From Cyrtodaria siliqua (lineage: Eukaryota > Mollusca > Bivalvia > Adapedonta > Hiatellidae): 64,000 nucleotides of DNA. Below, piece after piece: positions 22,139 to 34,246 of this stretch (the stretch's first letter is position 1; each line of letters starts with the position of its first letter). The notes below the pieces were generated by a model. That model saw nothing but the letters and a program-made list of their open reading frames with translations. It searched no databases and was not told the DNA's origin. Location: assembly GCA_037043455.1 (NCBI GenBank), contig JAWPHD010001818.1:62001-126000 (forward strand). The letters run 5' to 3'. A program made the translations under genes and the position numbers.

Positions 22139-22412
22139 ACACCTGGCCTTGAATTCACCAACCATTCTTTAAACTATTCTTAGCCTTGAGCTCAAGTACT
22201 CAAATTTCGTTCGCAAATATTTCCATGATCTTCAAAGAAAACCAATGGTATGAATTTGCTATTTATTAGAATTTATCATATGTATACATAGCAGCTTGTT
22301 ATGAACGTTTATGCTTTAAACTAATAGCAATATGTGTGATTAAAATTTGCATACTTGGACTTAAGTGTAAGAATATTCTCAAGAATGGTTGGTGAATTCC
22401 AGGCCTGGTGTT
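22139..22412. mobile_element. TIR element, about 274 bp
   Basis: ACACCTGGCCTTGAATTCAC at the left and GTGAATTCCAGGCCTGGTGT at the right are inverted repeats. The similarity runs about 50 bp inward on each side (ACCAACCATTCTT). Confidence 0.8.
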
Positions 22413-22884
22413 TATAGGTGCATTGAAGTCTTTAATCTATTTTTCAAACCGATGTTGTTTATTTGATGCAACTTATATGTGGTTTTCTGTAAATCAAATG
22501 CATTTAAATGACTCCATATTGTAAAATAATTTTCAAAAAAACAAAAACTACACATTAATCATGTTAAAGCAATTTCCGGGCAAAATGAAACTGTTAATTT
22601 ATTGTCAACGGTTCGCCTACGTGTGTTTAAATGATCCAGCATTGAGGAATAAGAAAAAACAGCCAATATAAATTTTACTCCTATAAATGGAATCAGCAAT
22701 CTCAGTATGAATATGTCAAAGGTGTTTAACAGATTAATATTGTTTGAGATTGTTGATTCAGTGAGCAATGCATCTTAAGTGATATCTCGTATAATGGCGG
22801 AATGAGATGGGAGAGGGGAGGGGTAACAATGAAATGGACAATATATTTTGTTTAAATTGTGTTTTACATTATTTGTAGCACATG
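22413..22884. other. No gene recognised
   Basis: AT-rich, with a G-rich patch (GGGAGAGGGGAGGGG) near 22810. Confidence 0.4.
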
Positions 22885-23094
22885 TCAGGCCGAATATGAC
22901 GATCGACTAGTTTGTGTCAGAGGCAGACCTCCCCATGTTTTCCGGTAGAACAAGTACTTTATACCTCCTGCCATCCGTAAAATATTACATTTTCTCACTT
23001 GACAAGTCCATCTCCCAGTGGGATTCGAACCACCAGCCGTGAGGGGCGAGAACGTTTTAGACGCATTGTCTTTATTATCCCGGCCACGTAGACC
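22885..23094 (-). mobile_element. tRNA-derived SINE, copy 2 (best preserved)
   Basis: The minus strand starts with TACGTGGCCGGGATAATAAA, then carries an intact B box (GGTTCGAATCCC near 23025) and then the body CTTGTCAAGTGAGAAAATGT. The body is shared with the copies at 4375-4546 and 36305-36487. Confidence 0.7.
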
Positions 23095-24198
23095 AACAAA
23101 GACGTATCTGACAAGTTTTAAACTTGTTTCTCAGTCTACATTTACAGGAGACTCGTTGTGGTATTTTTTTTTTTTTCAAATGCATAAACACAAGTAAGAT
23201 AAGTACACATCTATGTATGTATCTTTCTTTACATCTCATCACAATACACAACTTAAAATATGCATTTTTCATTCAACGGTAATTATTTTAATATACGAAA
23301 AAGACGGCCATATCTATATAACATAATGCGTTGTCAATACAAACAGCAAGAATCTACAACCATTACTATACAGTGACTACTAAACTATTCCTATACTCAC
23401 AACATAAGAGTTGCGGGTAGGATGATGCCAAACTTCGTTTTGTTATGGTAAAACAACTTCATTATAGAAAACAACTGTTGAATGGCAATGGTCTAACTAA
23501 AAAATGAGTTGAAGTTTTTGAAACTTCATCAATACGTTTAGGAATGTATTTATTTAGAGATATTAATTTCCTGGGGCAATGTTTTCAAATAGTATGAACA
23601 TGGTTTCACAGGGATTGAAATGACTAAAGCAACATGAGTTAAAGAAGTTTGATGCCGGTAACCAATGGAAACGTTCACAATAGTGAACAGAGAGCACTGC
23701 CAAAAAGGTTATTTTTCTGCAAACAATTTCACTTTTAAACATACAATATAAAGAGCAGTTTTTTGTAGTAAATAATTGCTCTTATTTCATATCAAAAGGA
23801 CAAAGCTCAAATATGTTCACTCCTCTACTGACTCGTTACCATCTGTCACAACAGAAGAAATATACTGTACAAGTATTTATTCTCTATAATCTAACCATAT
23901 ATTGGTTTTCTCTTTGGCTGCATCTGCTGTTGTTGTTCAGTACAATTCTGGATATGTCCTCAGGTGTTTCTAATCATTTAAATGTATCGTTTGCTAATTT
24001 CTCTGGATGTTAACTTTATTGTCAGATTTTTTTTTTATATTTTCGGTTTGTATCGAGTTTGAAACATTTAAAGACAGTATTATAGCGAGGCTGTGTACAT
24101 TAATTTAAGCTGTATGTCTTATTGTTATATTGACTGTTCAACAACGCGTCAACAACTCTTTCTTTACCACTTTTTGTGTTGTGTATTGTCTCCCGTTC
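23095..24198. other. No gene recognised
   Basis: AT-rich, with no splice-bounded exon seen. A fragment near 24150 (TTTTTGTGTTGTGTATTG) resembles the R3 family. Confidence 0.4.
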
Positions 24199-24400
24199 CT
24201 TAACCCTTAGCCCGCTATGAATGTATAATGGAATGTCCTTTCTTTAAATTTAGACCGTTTCATTCATGTTACATAGGGGTGTTTTGGAGAAATAACTAAT
24301 GCAGCCGAACATTGTAAACCCTGATCAGTCTGCGAGTTACTGCGAGTTACTCGCAGGCTGATCTGGGTTTACAATGGACGCAAATGCTAAATGTTGTATT
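24199..24400 (-). mobile_element. MITE family R7, copy 2
   Basis: TTAACCCTTAGCCCGC at the left is the R7 end. The core palindrome is CATTGTAAACCCTGATCAG paired with CTGATCTGGGTTTACAATG at 24311-24377. GCGAGTTACT is tandemly duplicated in the middle. Confidence 0.75.
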
Positions 24401-25234
24401 TAGTTTGTGGTAAAGTGCGTACCTACGCATGCGTTTCGTTTGGGGGCGGTGATTTTTAATGGAAATATCTCCTTTTTGTATTAACAAATCTTAATTAAAG
24501 CAGAGATCCGATTGATAATACTGTTCCTGCTACTTACAACGTAAAACGATGATTGGCAGTAAACTAATATGCAATGAAATGCCTACCTGTTATCTTGACT
24601 AAGCGCCAATCTTTAGTAATGTGGCACAAAGTGTCACTTCCCAGTATGTTCTCTGTTTGAGATGCTGTTACAAGGTGGCTATATCACACATACTGTGCCG
24701 ATGGCGTAGAATATACAACTAACCTACCGCAAACAAAATTAAATACTGAAGTTTCTACCATGTACTAGTTTCTCGTGTTCTTTTCTTGCTATTCCAGAAT
24801 TGTTTACATGAAATCTATTTTGATGCATTTTATATCCATTGCTTTGAAAAAGACAATGGGTATATTTTGGCGTTACAAACTCATTTTCAAGATTAGTAAA
24901 TGTAAAAGGTAAAATCTGAAAGTTACCAATACTGAAGTATATTTTCGAGATGAATAACTTATTTATGTTGTGAAAACAAGAAGTATATCAGGTAGTTTAT
25001 CTCAAAAGTAGATTAATAACCTTAACCTAAGGTCATGGTCTAAGGTACTACTGTATTAGCAGAATGTATCTTAACAATTAAACAACGTGACCTACATTAT
25101 AATAATAGGTAGATGAGTAGGTCAACAACAATGTCACGGTGACCTACTTACTCATTGTTATAGGATAAACGTTTGAAAGTTGGCATGCATGAACTTTAGT
25201 TAATAACATATACTTGTATAGTTTCCTAATTCTT

Positions 25235-25420
25235 CTGGATGTGGACTTTATTATTAGAGTTTGCCTTTTGATGGGATGTACTTTTATTTACACTGTCTTG
25301 TCAATTGGAGCACTGACGACATGACAATAGCGAGGTTGTGTACACATACAATCGATTAAAGTTAACCAGTAGGCCCTTTTGCCTACTGACCGTTCCAAGA
25401 CGGTCACTGCATGAAATAAG
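25235..25420 (+). repeat. Dispersed repeat R3, partial
   Basis: GACAATAGCGAGGTTGTGTA and CCTACTGACCGTTCCAAGAC are shared with 58765-58840 and 32575-32600. Confidence 0.5.
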
Positions 25421-25619
25421 GGATTTAATCACAATTTAAATCTCAATTAAACTACACTTAAATTCCTAGTAAATAAGGTATCAGCACCTTTAATTACACC
25501 TTACATTTCAGATTAAATTCACCTTTAAATGGCACTTTATGTTTCACAAAATACCTAATTTTTTTAAAGTTTAAGTTTGATTTAGACTTCACTTTGATAT
25601 GTGATTTAATGAAATTTTG

Positions 25620-25850
25620 TTAAATGAGATATTGGAAACACTGTTGTCCGCTAAAAGCTCATTTAAATTCCACTTTTACATGGAATTTAATGACATTTTA
25701 TTGCGGATAAATATGGTGTAGGAAACACTGCTGTCCGTTTAAATTTCACTAAAACTCCAATTGTATATGAAATTTAATGCATTTTTTTTGCGATTAAATG
25801 TGATGAAGGAATTACTGTTGTCCGCTAAAATTTCACTTAAACTTCATGTG
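25620..25850. repeat. Degenerate tandem repeat, about 87 bp x 2.5
   Basis: CACTGTTGTCCGCTAAAA recurs near 25640, 25728 and 25818. GGAATTTAATGACATTTT lies between them and again near 27625. Confidence 0.65.
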
Positions 25851-26520
25851 TGTGTTTGTGTGCTAAACCCATGAAACATGTATAGATGTCTGATCCGATA
25901 TATGGTACAACTATTTTATATAGGACTGAGACAAGATGTTTATGTAACTAGCTTCAAATAGCCCATGGATATATACATCATCACCTACTGTGTTTATAAC
26001 TACCTCTCCAACCGTCTTAGCAAAGGTGTGAAACTTTTCTACACATATATGCCGCAACACCATATTGCCTATAAGTCAAAGCGGTCTTCAACAAATGCCT
26101 GCATAGGTATCTACACAATATACATTTTCTCTGTTTAATATTCCTACAATTATTAAACCATATTTCTTATTTCATGTTTTAATCATATGTTAGTACAGAC
26201 TTCAAATCTTCGATCTGCAATCTCAGTTATAACTAACTGTATGTGCAAATTATTATCATATTATTCATTGAATGAGCAATAATATGCTAAGTAGGATTTA
26301 CAACTGGATAAAGGAAAACAATAGCCAATATAATTATGTTGTATACATTATTCATTAGGAATATTAATGATGTAAATACTAATTTCAAACAATAACCAAC
26401 ATTAAATTTCATAACCTTAGTAATGTTAGTAAAGTATATACACTTTAATCACAAATAATGTATTGTGTTTAAGCATTTACAGTTCATACTTTTCTGTATG
26501 TTGATGCTGTAATAATTTAC
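25851..26520. other. No gene recognised
   Basis: AT-rich unassigned sequence. Confidence 0.4.
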
Positions 26521-26645
26521 AGAGGGCGTGAGCGGTAGCTAGCATATTTCACTACCGCTCATGAACAGTCTCAATCAAACCGAGACTGCAATATTTCGTA
26601 TGTGTCGTTTTCGGCCGTTTCCAAAGGTCCATTATCATACTCCTT
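26521..26645 (+). repeat. Two-hairpin repeat, subfamily A
   Basis: Begins AGAGGGCGTGAGCGGTAGC, has both stems intact, and ends CCATTATCATACTC. Confidence 0.85.
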
Positions 26646-27029
26646 TTTACAATAGGCTACATTATGTTTATGTCCGAAATACTTGATGCCATAGATATTC
26701 CCTTTTCAAGTTCTAGATTATGAATATAACCACTAGTCATTACATTCAAATATACATTGTGTTTTTCTCTTTATGTTACATTAATGTCCAGTAGGACGCT
26801 ATACTGAAGTGTATACATTCATCATCATTTCAAATAATTATGCTAATACACTATCGTCCAGAATTAAAATGTAATTTCTTTCCAACGAATGTCTTAATAT
26901 TGGAAGCGACATATATAATACTGTAACCCAACTTAACCACAAACTTGAAGTCAGATTCATCAAGTATAGACCTTACACTGCTTTATTTCCAATTATACAT
27001 TTATATAATATAATACTTGCACATGTTCA

Positions 27030-27620
27030 TTTATTCATTAGCAATTAAATACCATCAAATTCAACACGAGATATCACTAAAATTCAGTATTCATTAAATG
27101 TGCAACATAATATGTCATTACATTTAATTTGAATTAAATTTACAAACGATATCTTGGCGTTACGCACTGTATAGAAAACATATTGTAAAAATTTAATTGC
27201 AATTAAATGCCATACAATTCAATATAAAATACCACATTTAAGCATGCAATAAATGTGCAACATGATTTATTGTTACATTTAATTGTAATTAAATTCAATA
27301 TGAGATATCACTACATTTAAGAATTCATTATATGTGCAGTGTGATGTGTCTTTACATTTAATTTGAATTAATAAATATCATTACATTTTAAATTTGATAT
27401 CTTAGGAGTTATGCGCTTTATTTGAAATATCGTTACATTTAATTGCAATTAAATTCCACTAAATTCAGTATTGAATACCACCGCTAGATTTAAGTTACCA
27501 TTAAATGTGCATCATGATTTATCATTACCTTTAATTGCGATTAGATGCATTTAAATTCCAAATACAAGTTGCATACTTTTATTCTACCTTTAAGTGTAAT
27601 TAAATTCCAACTAAATCCCA
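27030..27620. repeat. AT-rich degenerate tandem repeat
   Basis: The ATTTAATTGCAATTAAAT palindromic words and the AAATGTGCAACATGATTTAT block recur irregularly, near 27094, 27248, 27326 and 27499. It may form one large element with 25430-25850, because the TGGAATTTAATGACATTTT word bounds both. Confidence 0.55.
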
Positions 27621-27689
27621 AACATGGAATTTAATGACATTTTAGCAAATTTAAGTTTTGATTACATCTTTTATTTCATGCAGTGGGTA

Positions 27690-27798
27690 TTCATCACACG
27701 TTGTGTCGTGTATTGTCAATGTCATTGTATATTTAATTTGTTCTTTGTTTGTGGTGCAATGCGGACCTACGGTACCATTGCGTTTGGGTACTGTGATT
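27690..27798 (+). repeat. R3 fragment interrupted by MITE M1
   Basis: TGTTCTTTGTTTGTGGTGCA through TTTGGGTACTGTGATT matches 59325-59380. The match resumes after the MITE. Confidence 0.65.
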
Positions 27799-28079
27799 CA
27801 TTACGTGGTCCGAGTATTAACTTTCATACCGCATCTAACACCTTCTCCAAGAAGGGAGAACGGGCTTGACTGGGGTATAGAATAAAACCTTAATTTCGGC
27901 TTTAAAAGTTTGCACATTGTAAAATTAAAACATTTAATAGGTAATTGTAAACAAGTTATCGATTTTTTTTCAGTAAAACATGGTTTTCAACCTGTTTTAT
28001 TGTCGAACTATCCGTTTTAAAATCCTACTGATATAAGCCTTTCCATCGCTTAATGTAATTAAAGTGGAACCACATAATG
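27799..28079 (+). mobile_element. MITE family M1, copy D
   Basis: CATTACGTGGTCC at 27799 and GGAACCACATAATG ending at 28079. It sits inside R3, so the R3 copy at 59375 provides the uninterrupted site. Confidence 0.85.
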
Positions 28080-28511
28080 TTTATAGGACCATTTTTTTCA
28101 TTCATACATATGGCGGTTGCTAACAATACCTCGAAACGTCAATGTTAAGATTAACAAACATTCAAAAACAATGGTAAAGCCTTTAAATTGTCCTGAACGA
28201 AAATGATAAAGCGTCCTGCGACAGGATCACCTCCCATTATAAAATATAAAATGCTTTTATTCATATGTCTGTTTTTCCGTCATATTAAGTATGTTGTTTT
28301 GATGACAAAAATGAATGACTATTTAGAAAACATCATAAATTCTTCGTTTATTAATGAACGGCAACAACCTGAATGCAAATGCTTGACAAGGTGAAACTGC
28401 CAGTTTAAGTGTAAAATTAAAAAAACAAATGACACAATGTTGCTGCATGCGTCGCTCGTGACGTCTAGCATTGTATAGAATAAGGATGAATCCATAATCA
28501 TATAATGTAAA

Positions 28512-29125
28512 AGTAGATAAAAATCGAACAGGATAAGGAGCATTCAAGGACGACAGTCAACCGCAAACACGCACAGAAACAACTACACAGATGATGAAAA
28601 GGCAAGATATGACACCAAATACAAAAAAGGGTAGACAATAGAGCTACCGCCTTGGAACGGTCTGTGGCTAAAAAGGCCGCTAGGGGTTTTAAACCAGAGT
28701 ATAGGGTGCACCAATCCCCTCTCTTACCAAATTGTCATCCCAAAAAATAGGACAGTGTAAATAAAGATATCACCGACAGGTTATTATCTCTAACAAAAAG
28801 GCTGCATTAGTAGGCAATATAAGTAGAACATATAAAAGATCATGTATATATGAATATGAAAAAACGCTTAGAAAGCCGCAAAGTAATAACTCAGTGACTT
28901 GGCAGAAGCCGGAGCAACAAGCGAACAATCCGTTAAGGTTACGACAAGACAATATTCGAGACAAACATCAAACGCTACCGTCCTCTAACGATTGAGATAG
29001 TCGTCATCGTAGGGTCTACAATCTGTCCGGTCATTGCACAATCAAAGAGGAAAGCATAGAGGCGAACAGTAAATGGGTCAATCGCTAAACATGCAGTGCA
29101 TTGCAAAATGATAGTGCCATAAAAC
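28512..29125 (-). mobile_element. PL element 3' fragment including the last RT codons
   Basis: The reverse strand runs from the RT C-terminus (sequence equivalent to ILQ-TACL near 29100, AMTGQIVDPTM near 29025) through the whole 3' region to the terminal AATCGAACAGG. It is 5' truncated. Confidence 0.8.
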
Positions 29126-29227
29126 TATCCCAACCGGCTTTAAAGCTAAACAGTCTCTATATCAATCGATTTCTTCTTTGTAAGCGTGTCTTTATTTGTA
29201 ATTTCATGTTCACCAGTTTATGTCGAA

Positions 29228-29275
29228 ATTATAATAATAATAATAGTAATAATAATAATAATAAAAATAACTTAT
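29228..29275. repeat. (AAT)n microsatellite
   Basis: About 14 AAT/AAC-type units. Confidence 0.9.
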
Positions 29276-29739
29276 TTCAAGAAGGAAGCATATTAAGACA
29301 TAGCATTTACAAAACAAATACAAGTCTTGTTTACAATATGGCCATCTATAAAGCTACACAATGTCACAATAAATGCATATGGTGAAAGACAAAACAGTAC
29401 ATGCATCAATATATAACTTCAACCAGACAGACACATTTATTATACTTGTAATGTAAAGTTATAAAATACAATGGAGTTTCATTTTTTCATTAAAAGAAAG
29501 GATTTGTATTTAATATTAAATGTAATTAAAGAATGTGAAGCTCTTATATCAACGGAATCATGTTCCAAACTACCATTCCTGAATATCCAAAAGTACGTTC
29601 AAAAACAGTTGTTCTAGGTTTTAAATGAGCTATATCCTGCCTAGCAGCAGATCTTAAGTTATAATTTGAATTTGAAGAGAAGGTTATTAAACTGGTTATT
29701 TAATCCGGAGTTAAATTAAGTATTTAAGCAAGCAAATAT

Positions 29740-29905
29740 AACGCAGGACATCATTTATCGTATAGACATCGACCAGTGCATATCGTACCTGTACACAGGT
29801 AACATTATGATTTACAGAATAAAAAAAATGTGCCTCTTTCGGGACTCAAAAACACAATCTTCTGATTTCTAGTCAGGTGCTCTATCTACTGAGCTATAAC
29901 GCTTC
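29740..29905 (-). mobile_element. tRNA-headed SINE-like repeat (Ser-AGA-like)
   Basis: The minus strand from 29905 has box A TAGCTCAGTAGATAGAGC, an anticodon arm CTGA-CTAGAAA-TCAG (would-be AGA anticodon) and a degenerate B box TTTTGAGTCCCG. The body is AATGTTACCTGTGTACAGG and GCACTGGTCGATGTC, shared with 49040-49110. Confidence 0.65.
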
Positions 29906-29919
29906 TTGGAAAATGGTAT

Positions 29920-30275
29920 ACTAGCTACCATTTATTAAAGTTCCCCGGTCATCTTTTGTTTCATGATCATGTTTATGTTTATTTAAATCGAAATCAATAC
30001 ACAACAATAGATATTTACAATTCACACATTGCAATATCTGTGAAGTTTCGGGGGTAGGGGTACGTTTTCTCGCCTCACTCCGTCGCCCGTGGAACGAGAA
30101 TAATATTTTATTTGATGACGTAGACAACTTTGAACAGGTAAATTAATCCACAGGTAAATGTATTTATCAATTATCTGGCAATAGTTATGCAGCTATACAA
30201 GTCAAATTTACATCATTTCCCCGTGCACTCACGCAGTGGTAAAAGTAGTATCAGCGTCATGCAAATAATACTTTT
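29920..30275 (-). repeat. Dispersed repeat R3, inverted copy
   Basis: Reverse complement of 32245-32540 and 58970-59215. It includes GGTAAATTAATCCACAGGTA and GCAATATCTGTGAA, with a small GC-rich insertion (CTCCGTCGCCCGTGG) near 30080. Confidence 0.8.
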
Positions 30276-30595
30276 TTTTACATACAACTATGGCTGCTTT
30301 ATTCTCTTAATTAGACATAAACATGATTTTACAGAAATTGAAATATCTGAAATTTTTACTCACAAGTAAATTGCATTTAACAAAAATCCCTTATCCAGGC
30401 TTATATATCCCAGAAATTCACAGAAACTACTTTACAGCTCCTGAATTGCATATACTGTTGCAAACCGCATTTCCTGTTGTAACTTGAATTTACGATTTGT
30501 CTGTCCACGGTTTCATCTCGTTAAGGAGACCATTCTGTTCTTAGCGGATTGAAAGTATCTTTATCCCAGTCATTTTATTATCAGACTAAATCAAT
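30276..30595. other. No gene recognised
   Basis: AT-rich, with nothing identified. Confidence 0.4.
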
Positions 30596-30599
30596 TTCG

Positions 30600-30740
30600 G
30601 TGTAATGGGTGTGGAGGCGTGAGGGGATGTGTGCCCATATTACCTCTCATGAACATACTCAATAAAACCGAGTCTGCTTCTTGTATCTCTTGTTTGTGTT
30701 TGTTGCTGCCAAGGGATCGCCTTTTCAGTATTTATCGACA
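30600..30740 (+). repeat. Two-hairpin repeat, subfamily B
   Basis: GCGTGAGGGG and CCTCTCATGAACATACTC, then ACCGAGTCTGC and TCTCTTGTTTGTGTTTGTTG. Confidence 0.75.
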
Positions 30741-30852
30741 TTCACACTTGCGTTTGTTTATTGCTGTATGGCGGCCGTAAAATGTCTCTCCGACTGCAAA
30801 TCAGTAGTGTTATTACTTACTGGAACTTTGGAATCATCAAGCTCGATCTTTG

Positions 30853-30985
30853 TGGCTTTAAAGTAGAATATCGCTTACGCCGGTAAGGCGTGAGAGGTGT
30901 TGAACCCATACATTACCTCTAACGAACAGATTCAATAAAATCGAGTCTGCTACTTTTATCTCTTGTTTGTGTTTGTTGCGTCCAA
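30853..30985 (+). repeat. Two-hairpin repeat, subfamily B
   Basis: CTTTAAAGTAGAATATCGCT, then GCGTGAGAGGT, ATTACCTCTAACGAAC and ATCGAGTCTGC. It matches 5385-5515 over the full length. Confidence 0.8.
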
Positions 30986-31034
30986 ACACGAGATTGCATG
31001 CGATATATATATAGATATATTTATATATATATAT

Positions 31035-31120
31035 AGACAAGATATAAACAGTCGAAGAGAAAATTTAGCATTGAAAAAACACAGTCAACCAAATACACGC
31101 ATAGAAAACAAGCAGCAAGT
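31035..31120 (-). mobile_element. Short PL 3' fragment
   Basis: GATATAAACAGTCGAAGAG and CACAGTCAACCAAATACACG match the inverted PL 3' end. An (AT)n-rich stretch precedes it. Confidence 0.55.
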
Positions 31121-31210
31121 CAATGGCACTCACATCGTATATCCCCGCACGTTTTATTTAGTGGCATGGATTCACACTTGACCTAGTGATAGCATAATGA
31201 ATGTAAAAAA

Positions 31211-31350
31211 AGTATGATAATGGACCTTTGGAAACGGCCGAGCACGACACATACGAAATATTGCAGTCTCGGTTTGATTGAGACTGTTCATGAGCGGTAG
31301 TGAAATATGCTGGCTACCGCTCACGCCCTCTAGCCCCTGGTTGAGCAGAA
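31211..31350 (-). repeat. Two-hairpin repeat, subfamily A
   Basis: Inverted copy with both stems intact (GAGCGGTAG and CTACCGCTC; GTCTC and GAGAC). The homology to the 51-kb copy continues to about 31450. Confidence 0.85.
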
Positions 31351-31390
31351 CTCAATATTCATAAAATCAACAGTACACAATTTTTAACCA

Positions 31391-31689
31391 TCCCAAAGAT
31401 GGCATGCATACGGTGGTGGTCATGGAGTTATTTGCTTCCCCATGTCGTACGGCAGAGAAGCAAGATAAAACAAAAATTAGAAGTAGATGTTGATACAGAA
31501 CTCAAACAAAGTTTACTTGAATCACAAAATCGGTATGAGAACCGTAACGCATCAAATCAATTAATATTAATGGTATGAGAACCGTAACGCATCAAATCAA
31601 TTAAAATTAATGAGTATACAACAAAAACTAGCCGAGAAGTCTGTTTTACCAGACCAACCTATTTTAATTACTAAATCGTTTGGATCATA
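31391..31689 (+). pseudogene. Coding-like fragment broken by a 40-bp tandem duplication
   Basis: From an ATG near 31399 the frame reads MACIRWWSWSYLLPHVVRQR, then a Lys/Gln/Glu-rich stretch with TELKQSLLESQNRYENRNAS, and stops shortly after the first of two 40-bp direct repeats (31532-31571, 31572-31611). Entering the second unit in the shifted frame continues as LKLMSIQQKLAEKSVLPDQP and ends at TAG near 31689. One unit alone would give one continuous frame of about 83 residues with helical, coiled-coil-like composition. I do not recognise a family. The first third overlaps sequence duplicated at 50970-51040, so it may belong to a mobile element. Confidence 0.35.
31532..31611. repeat. 40-bp direct tandem duplication
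   Basis: Two units beginning GGTATGAGAACCGTAACGCA that differ at one position. Confidence 0.95.
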
Positions 31690-31900
31690 GAACCTACTTT
31701 AGGGAATATGCATATTGAATATGAAACTGAAACACTTTATGATAATCTTAAACTGAATTCAAAGTTAAGTTGAGAAGGAATTTAGCCCCATTTGAAAAGA
31801 GACCTAACCGGAAGCAGGGTGAAATGTTTAAGATCACATTTCAGAACTAAATGTCTTTGGAAATGACGTATTTGTTCATGATAGTCACCAAAACAATTAG

Positions 31901-32113
31901 ATATAAAAGTCGAACAGAAAATGTAGCATTCAAGGACCACAGTCAACCAAAAACACGTACAAAAACAATAATAACAAAGCTGAATAAAAGGCTAGATATC
32001 ACACCACAGCTAGATTTCACACCACAGACATAAATTGGTACCGCCTGGGAACGTTCAATGCCGCTTGGGTTTAAACCAGGTTCTAGAGTGCACCAATAAA
32101 ACAGGACAGTGTA
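31901..32113 (-). mobile_element. PL element 3' fragment
   Basis: AAGTCGAACAGAAAATGTAG at the 3' terminus, through GGTTTAAACCAGGTTCTAG, to ACAGGACAGTGTAAA. An internal 17-bp word (TTTCACACCACAG type) is duplicated. Confidence 0.75.
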
Positions 32114-32114
32114 A

Positions 32115-32720
32115 AAGTCGATTTAAAGATGAATGGCCACCCTTTTTGTAGTATTATCAATTAAAATATTTAACTCTTAAACATCATATGAACATTTCTT
32201 GATAGTCCCGGAGAGAAACATATATTAAAAACCGCTATTAAGTTGTATGTAAATATAAGTATTATTTGCATGTCGTATATAGTACTTTTACTACTGCGTG
32301 ACTGCACGGGGAAATGAGTTTAATCTGAATTGTATACCTGCACAACTATTGCCAGATAATTGATCAGTACATTTACCAGTGGATTAATTTACCTGTTCAA
32401 AGTTTTCTACGTCATCAAATAAAATCTTATTCTCGTTTTCACATATAGTGCAATGAGTGCTTTGTAAGTACTCGTATATATTGTTGTGTATTGATTTCGA
32501 TTTAAACAAACATAAACATGTTCATGAAACAAAACATGACCGGAGAACTTTAAGTTAACCAGTCTACCGTATTGCCTACTGACAGTTCCAAGTCGGTAAT
32601 CATATCTCCACCACTCATACTTGTGTGTATAGCACGTTCTTATTGAGTATTTGACTTGCTCATTTGATGAAGCTTGTGGCACGTTGCGTTTGGGTGCTGT
32701 GGTTTCTATAGAGCCATCTT
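32115..32720 (+). repeat. Dispersed repeat R3, long copy
   Basis: Co-linear with 58840-59400: CTTGATAGTCCCGGAGAGAA, CCTGTTCAAAGTTTTCTACG, CATGTTCATGAAACAAAACA and GTTTGGGTGCTGTG in the same order. Confidence 0.85.
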
Positions 32721-33654
32721 TTAGCTTTTAGTGAGCTCGGTTCAGTCTCATTGACAGTGAAGCGGTTTATTTGAATTTACTGCATACATATCAATGTGCG
32801 ACAATCCTAAACGTGTGGCATATGGGAATGCTGTTAGATGTATACTCATTAAACTGCTTCGAACGATGTATATAGCATCATTTATGATTTATTGTGAGAA
32901 ACGAGGCTTCTTGGTACGAAAACGCCTCGTCATTTGCACATTGCTATACTATAGAAGCTATATTAGGACGGATACTAAACAGTTAGACGAGTTTTAAGAT
33001 TCGGCGCCATCTGCTTTTAGAAAAGAGGATATGCAGAGTTCATGGCATCTGTGTTTTCAAGAAACACAATATGTAGTTTAAAGTGATCTGGTGGACTCGG
33101 AATGACACAAAGGGTCTAATACATGTTTTAAAGCAGACTGTACTGTGACGTGTCCCGAACTGTATTGTTCCTATAAAACACTTACTGAAGAACTTGGTAA
33201 TCTAAAACAGCATAGCCAACTTTTATTGACCAACTATAAACTCATCATGTATCTAAATTATTAGGCGTGTTTGCTCGCTATATTCTATAGCATATGAAAC
33301 AATACGACACAATATCAGCTAACACTATAGCCACTAAGGCACACGTTGTAAAGGATCATTGACAAATTCAAGAACATCAGAAAATTAGCAATTCTGATTG
33401 AGATGGTTTCCCTCTTAGTGACCTTGCTATGACCCTGATAAAACCTAACTGCAACCTAACCTGATTCTGTCATTAAATCCGTGCCAAAGATCTGTTCGAT
33501 TCACCAAGCCCCTACCCATATACAGTCAGTTACCATTGAGACTGAATGACAGTTACTTGTGTTAACGGTATAACCTTTTTTATTTATTTTACATCTAACA
33601 ACTTGAGACAAAATATCTTGTGATTTCTCAGAAGTGGAATTGAGTGAGCTTTAC
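32721..33654. other. No gene recognised
   Basis: AT-rich unassigned sequence with only short frames. Confidence 0.4.
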
Positions 33655-33712
33655 ATACATTATATAGCGGAAATTCCCGAGTTGCGATTCTTTTTCCTTT
33701 TGTATATAAAAA
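33655..33712 (+). mobile_element. R5 3'-terminal fragment
   Basis: TATATAGCGGAAATTCCCGA and TTCTTTTTCCTTTTGTATA match the R5 right end. Confidence 0.65.
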
Positions 33713-33887
33713 CTTTCATAAATTAATTAGAATAATTATTCAATAGCTTAATACAGCATATGTGTGCCGCCGTGTCTTAGAAGTGGTAGCTAATATTCAA
33801 CGTATTTAAACAATGTCTGTACTTCAAAACATAATGATGGGGCTATAGTCGATATAGGTGGACATTTATCATAAAATAGAGTATGTT

Positions 33888-34021
33888 AATGTGCCTTTGG
33901 AAACGGCCGAACACGACACATACGAAATAGTGCAGTCTCGGTTTGATTGAGACTGTTCATGAGCGGTAGTGAAATATGCTAGCTACCGCTCACACCCTCT
34001 AGCCCCGGGTTGAGCAAAACT
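33888..34021 (-). repeat. Two-hairpin repeat, subfamily A
   Basis: Inverted copy with both stems intact. It ends at the common boundary GTTGAGCAAAACTC. Confidence 0.85.
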
Positions 34022-34086
34022 CAATGTCAATTCGACTGAGATTTTGTAGGAAGTAAATTAGTGTTCCGTTTATTGATTTTCTTCCT

Positions 34087-34246
34087 CTATCAATCAGATT
34101 TGGGTAAACAATCGATTTGATTGCTCAGGCCTTACCACTAGTATGTTCACACTGTGAAGACAAGGAAGAGATTGTTGAGCACAACAAACCTAGGAATAAG
34201 GACTGATCAATAAAATTGATTGTTTATTAAATCTGATTGGACGAAA
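34087..34246. mobile_element. Small foldback element
   Basis: CAATCAGATTTGGGTAAACA at the left is matched by the inverse of TGTTTATTAAATCTGATTG at the right. The arms are about 40 bp. Confidence 0.65.

Noticed and set aside
25851..26520. Possible exon of the LRR or lectin type
   Set aside because: Reading both strands for L-x-x-N-x-L or W-x-D-x-x-C patterns gave nothing.
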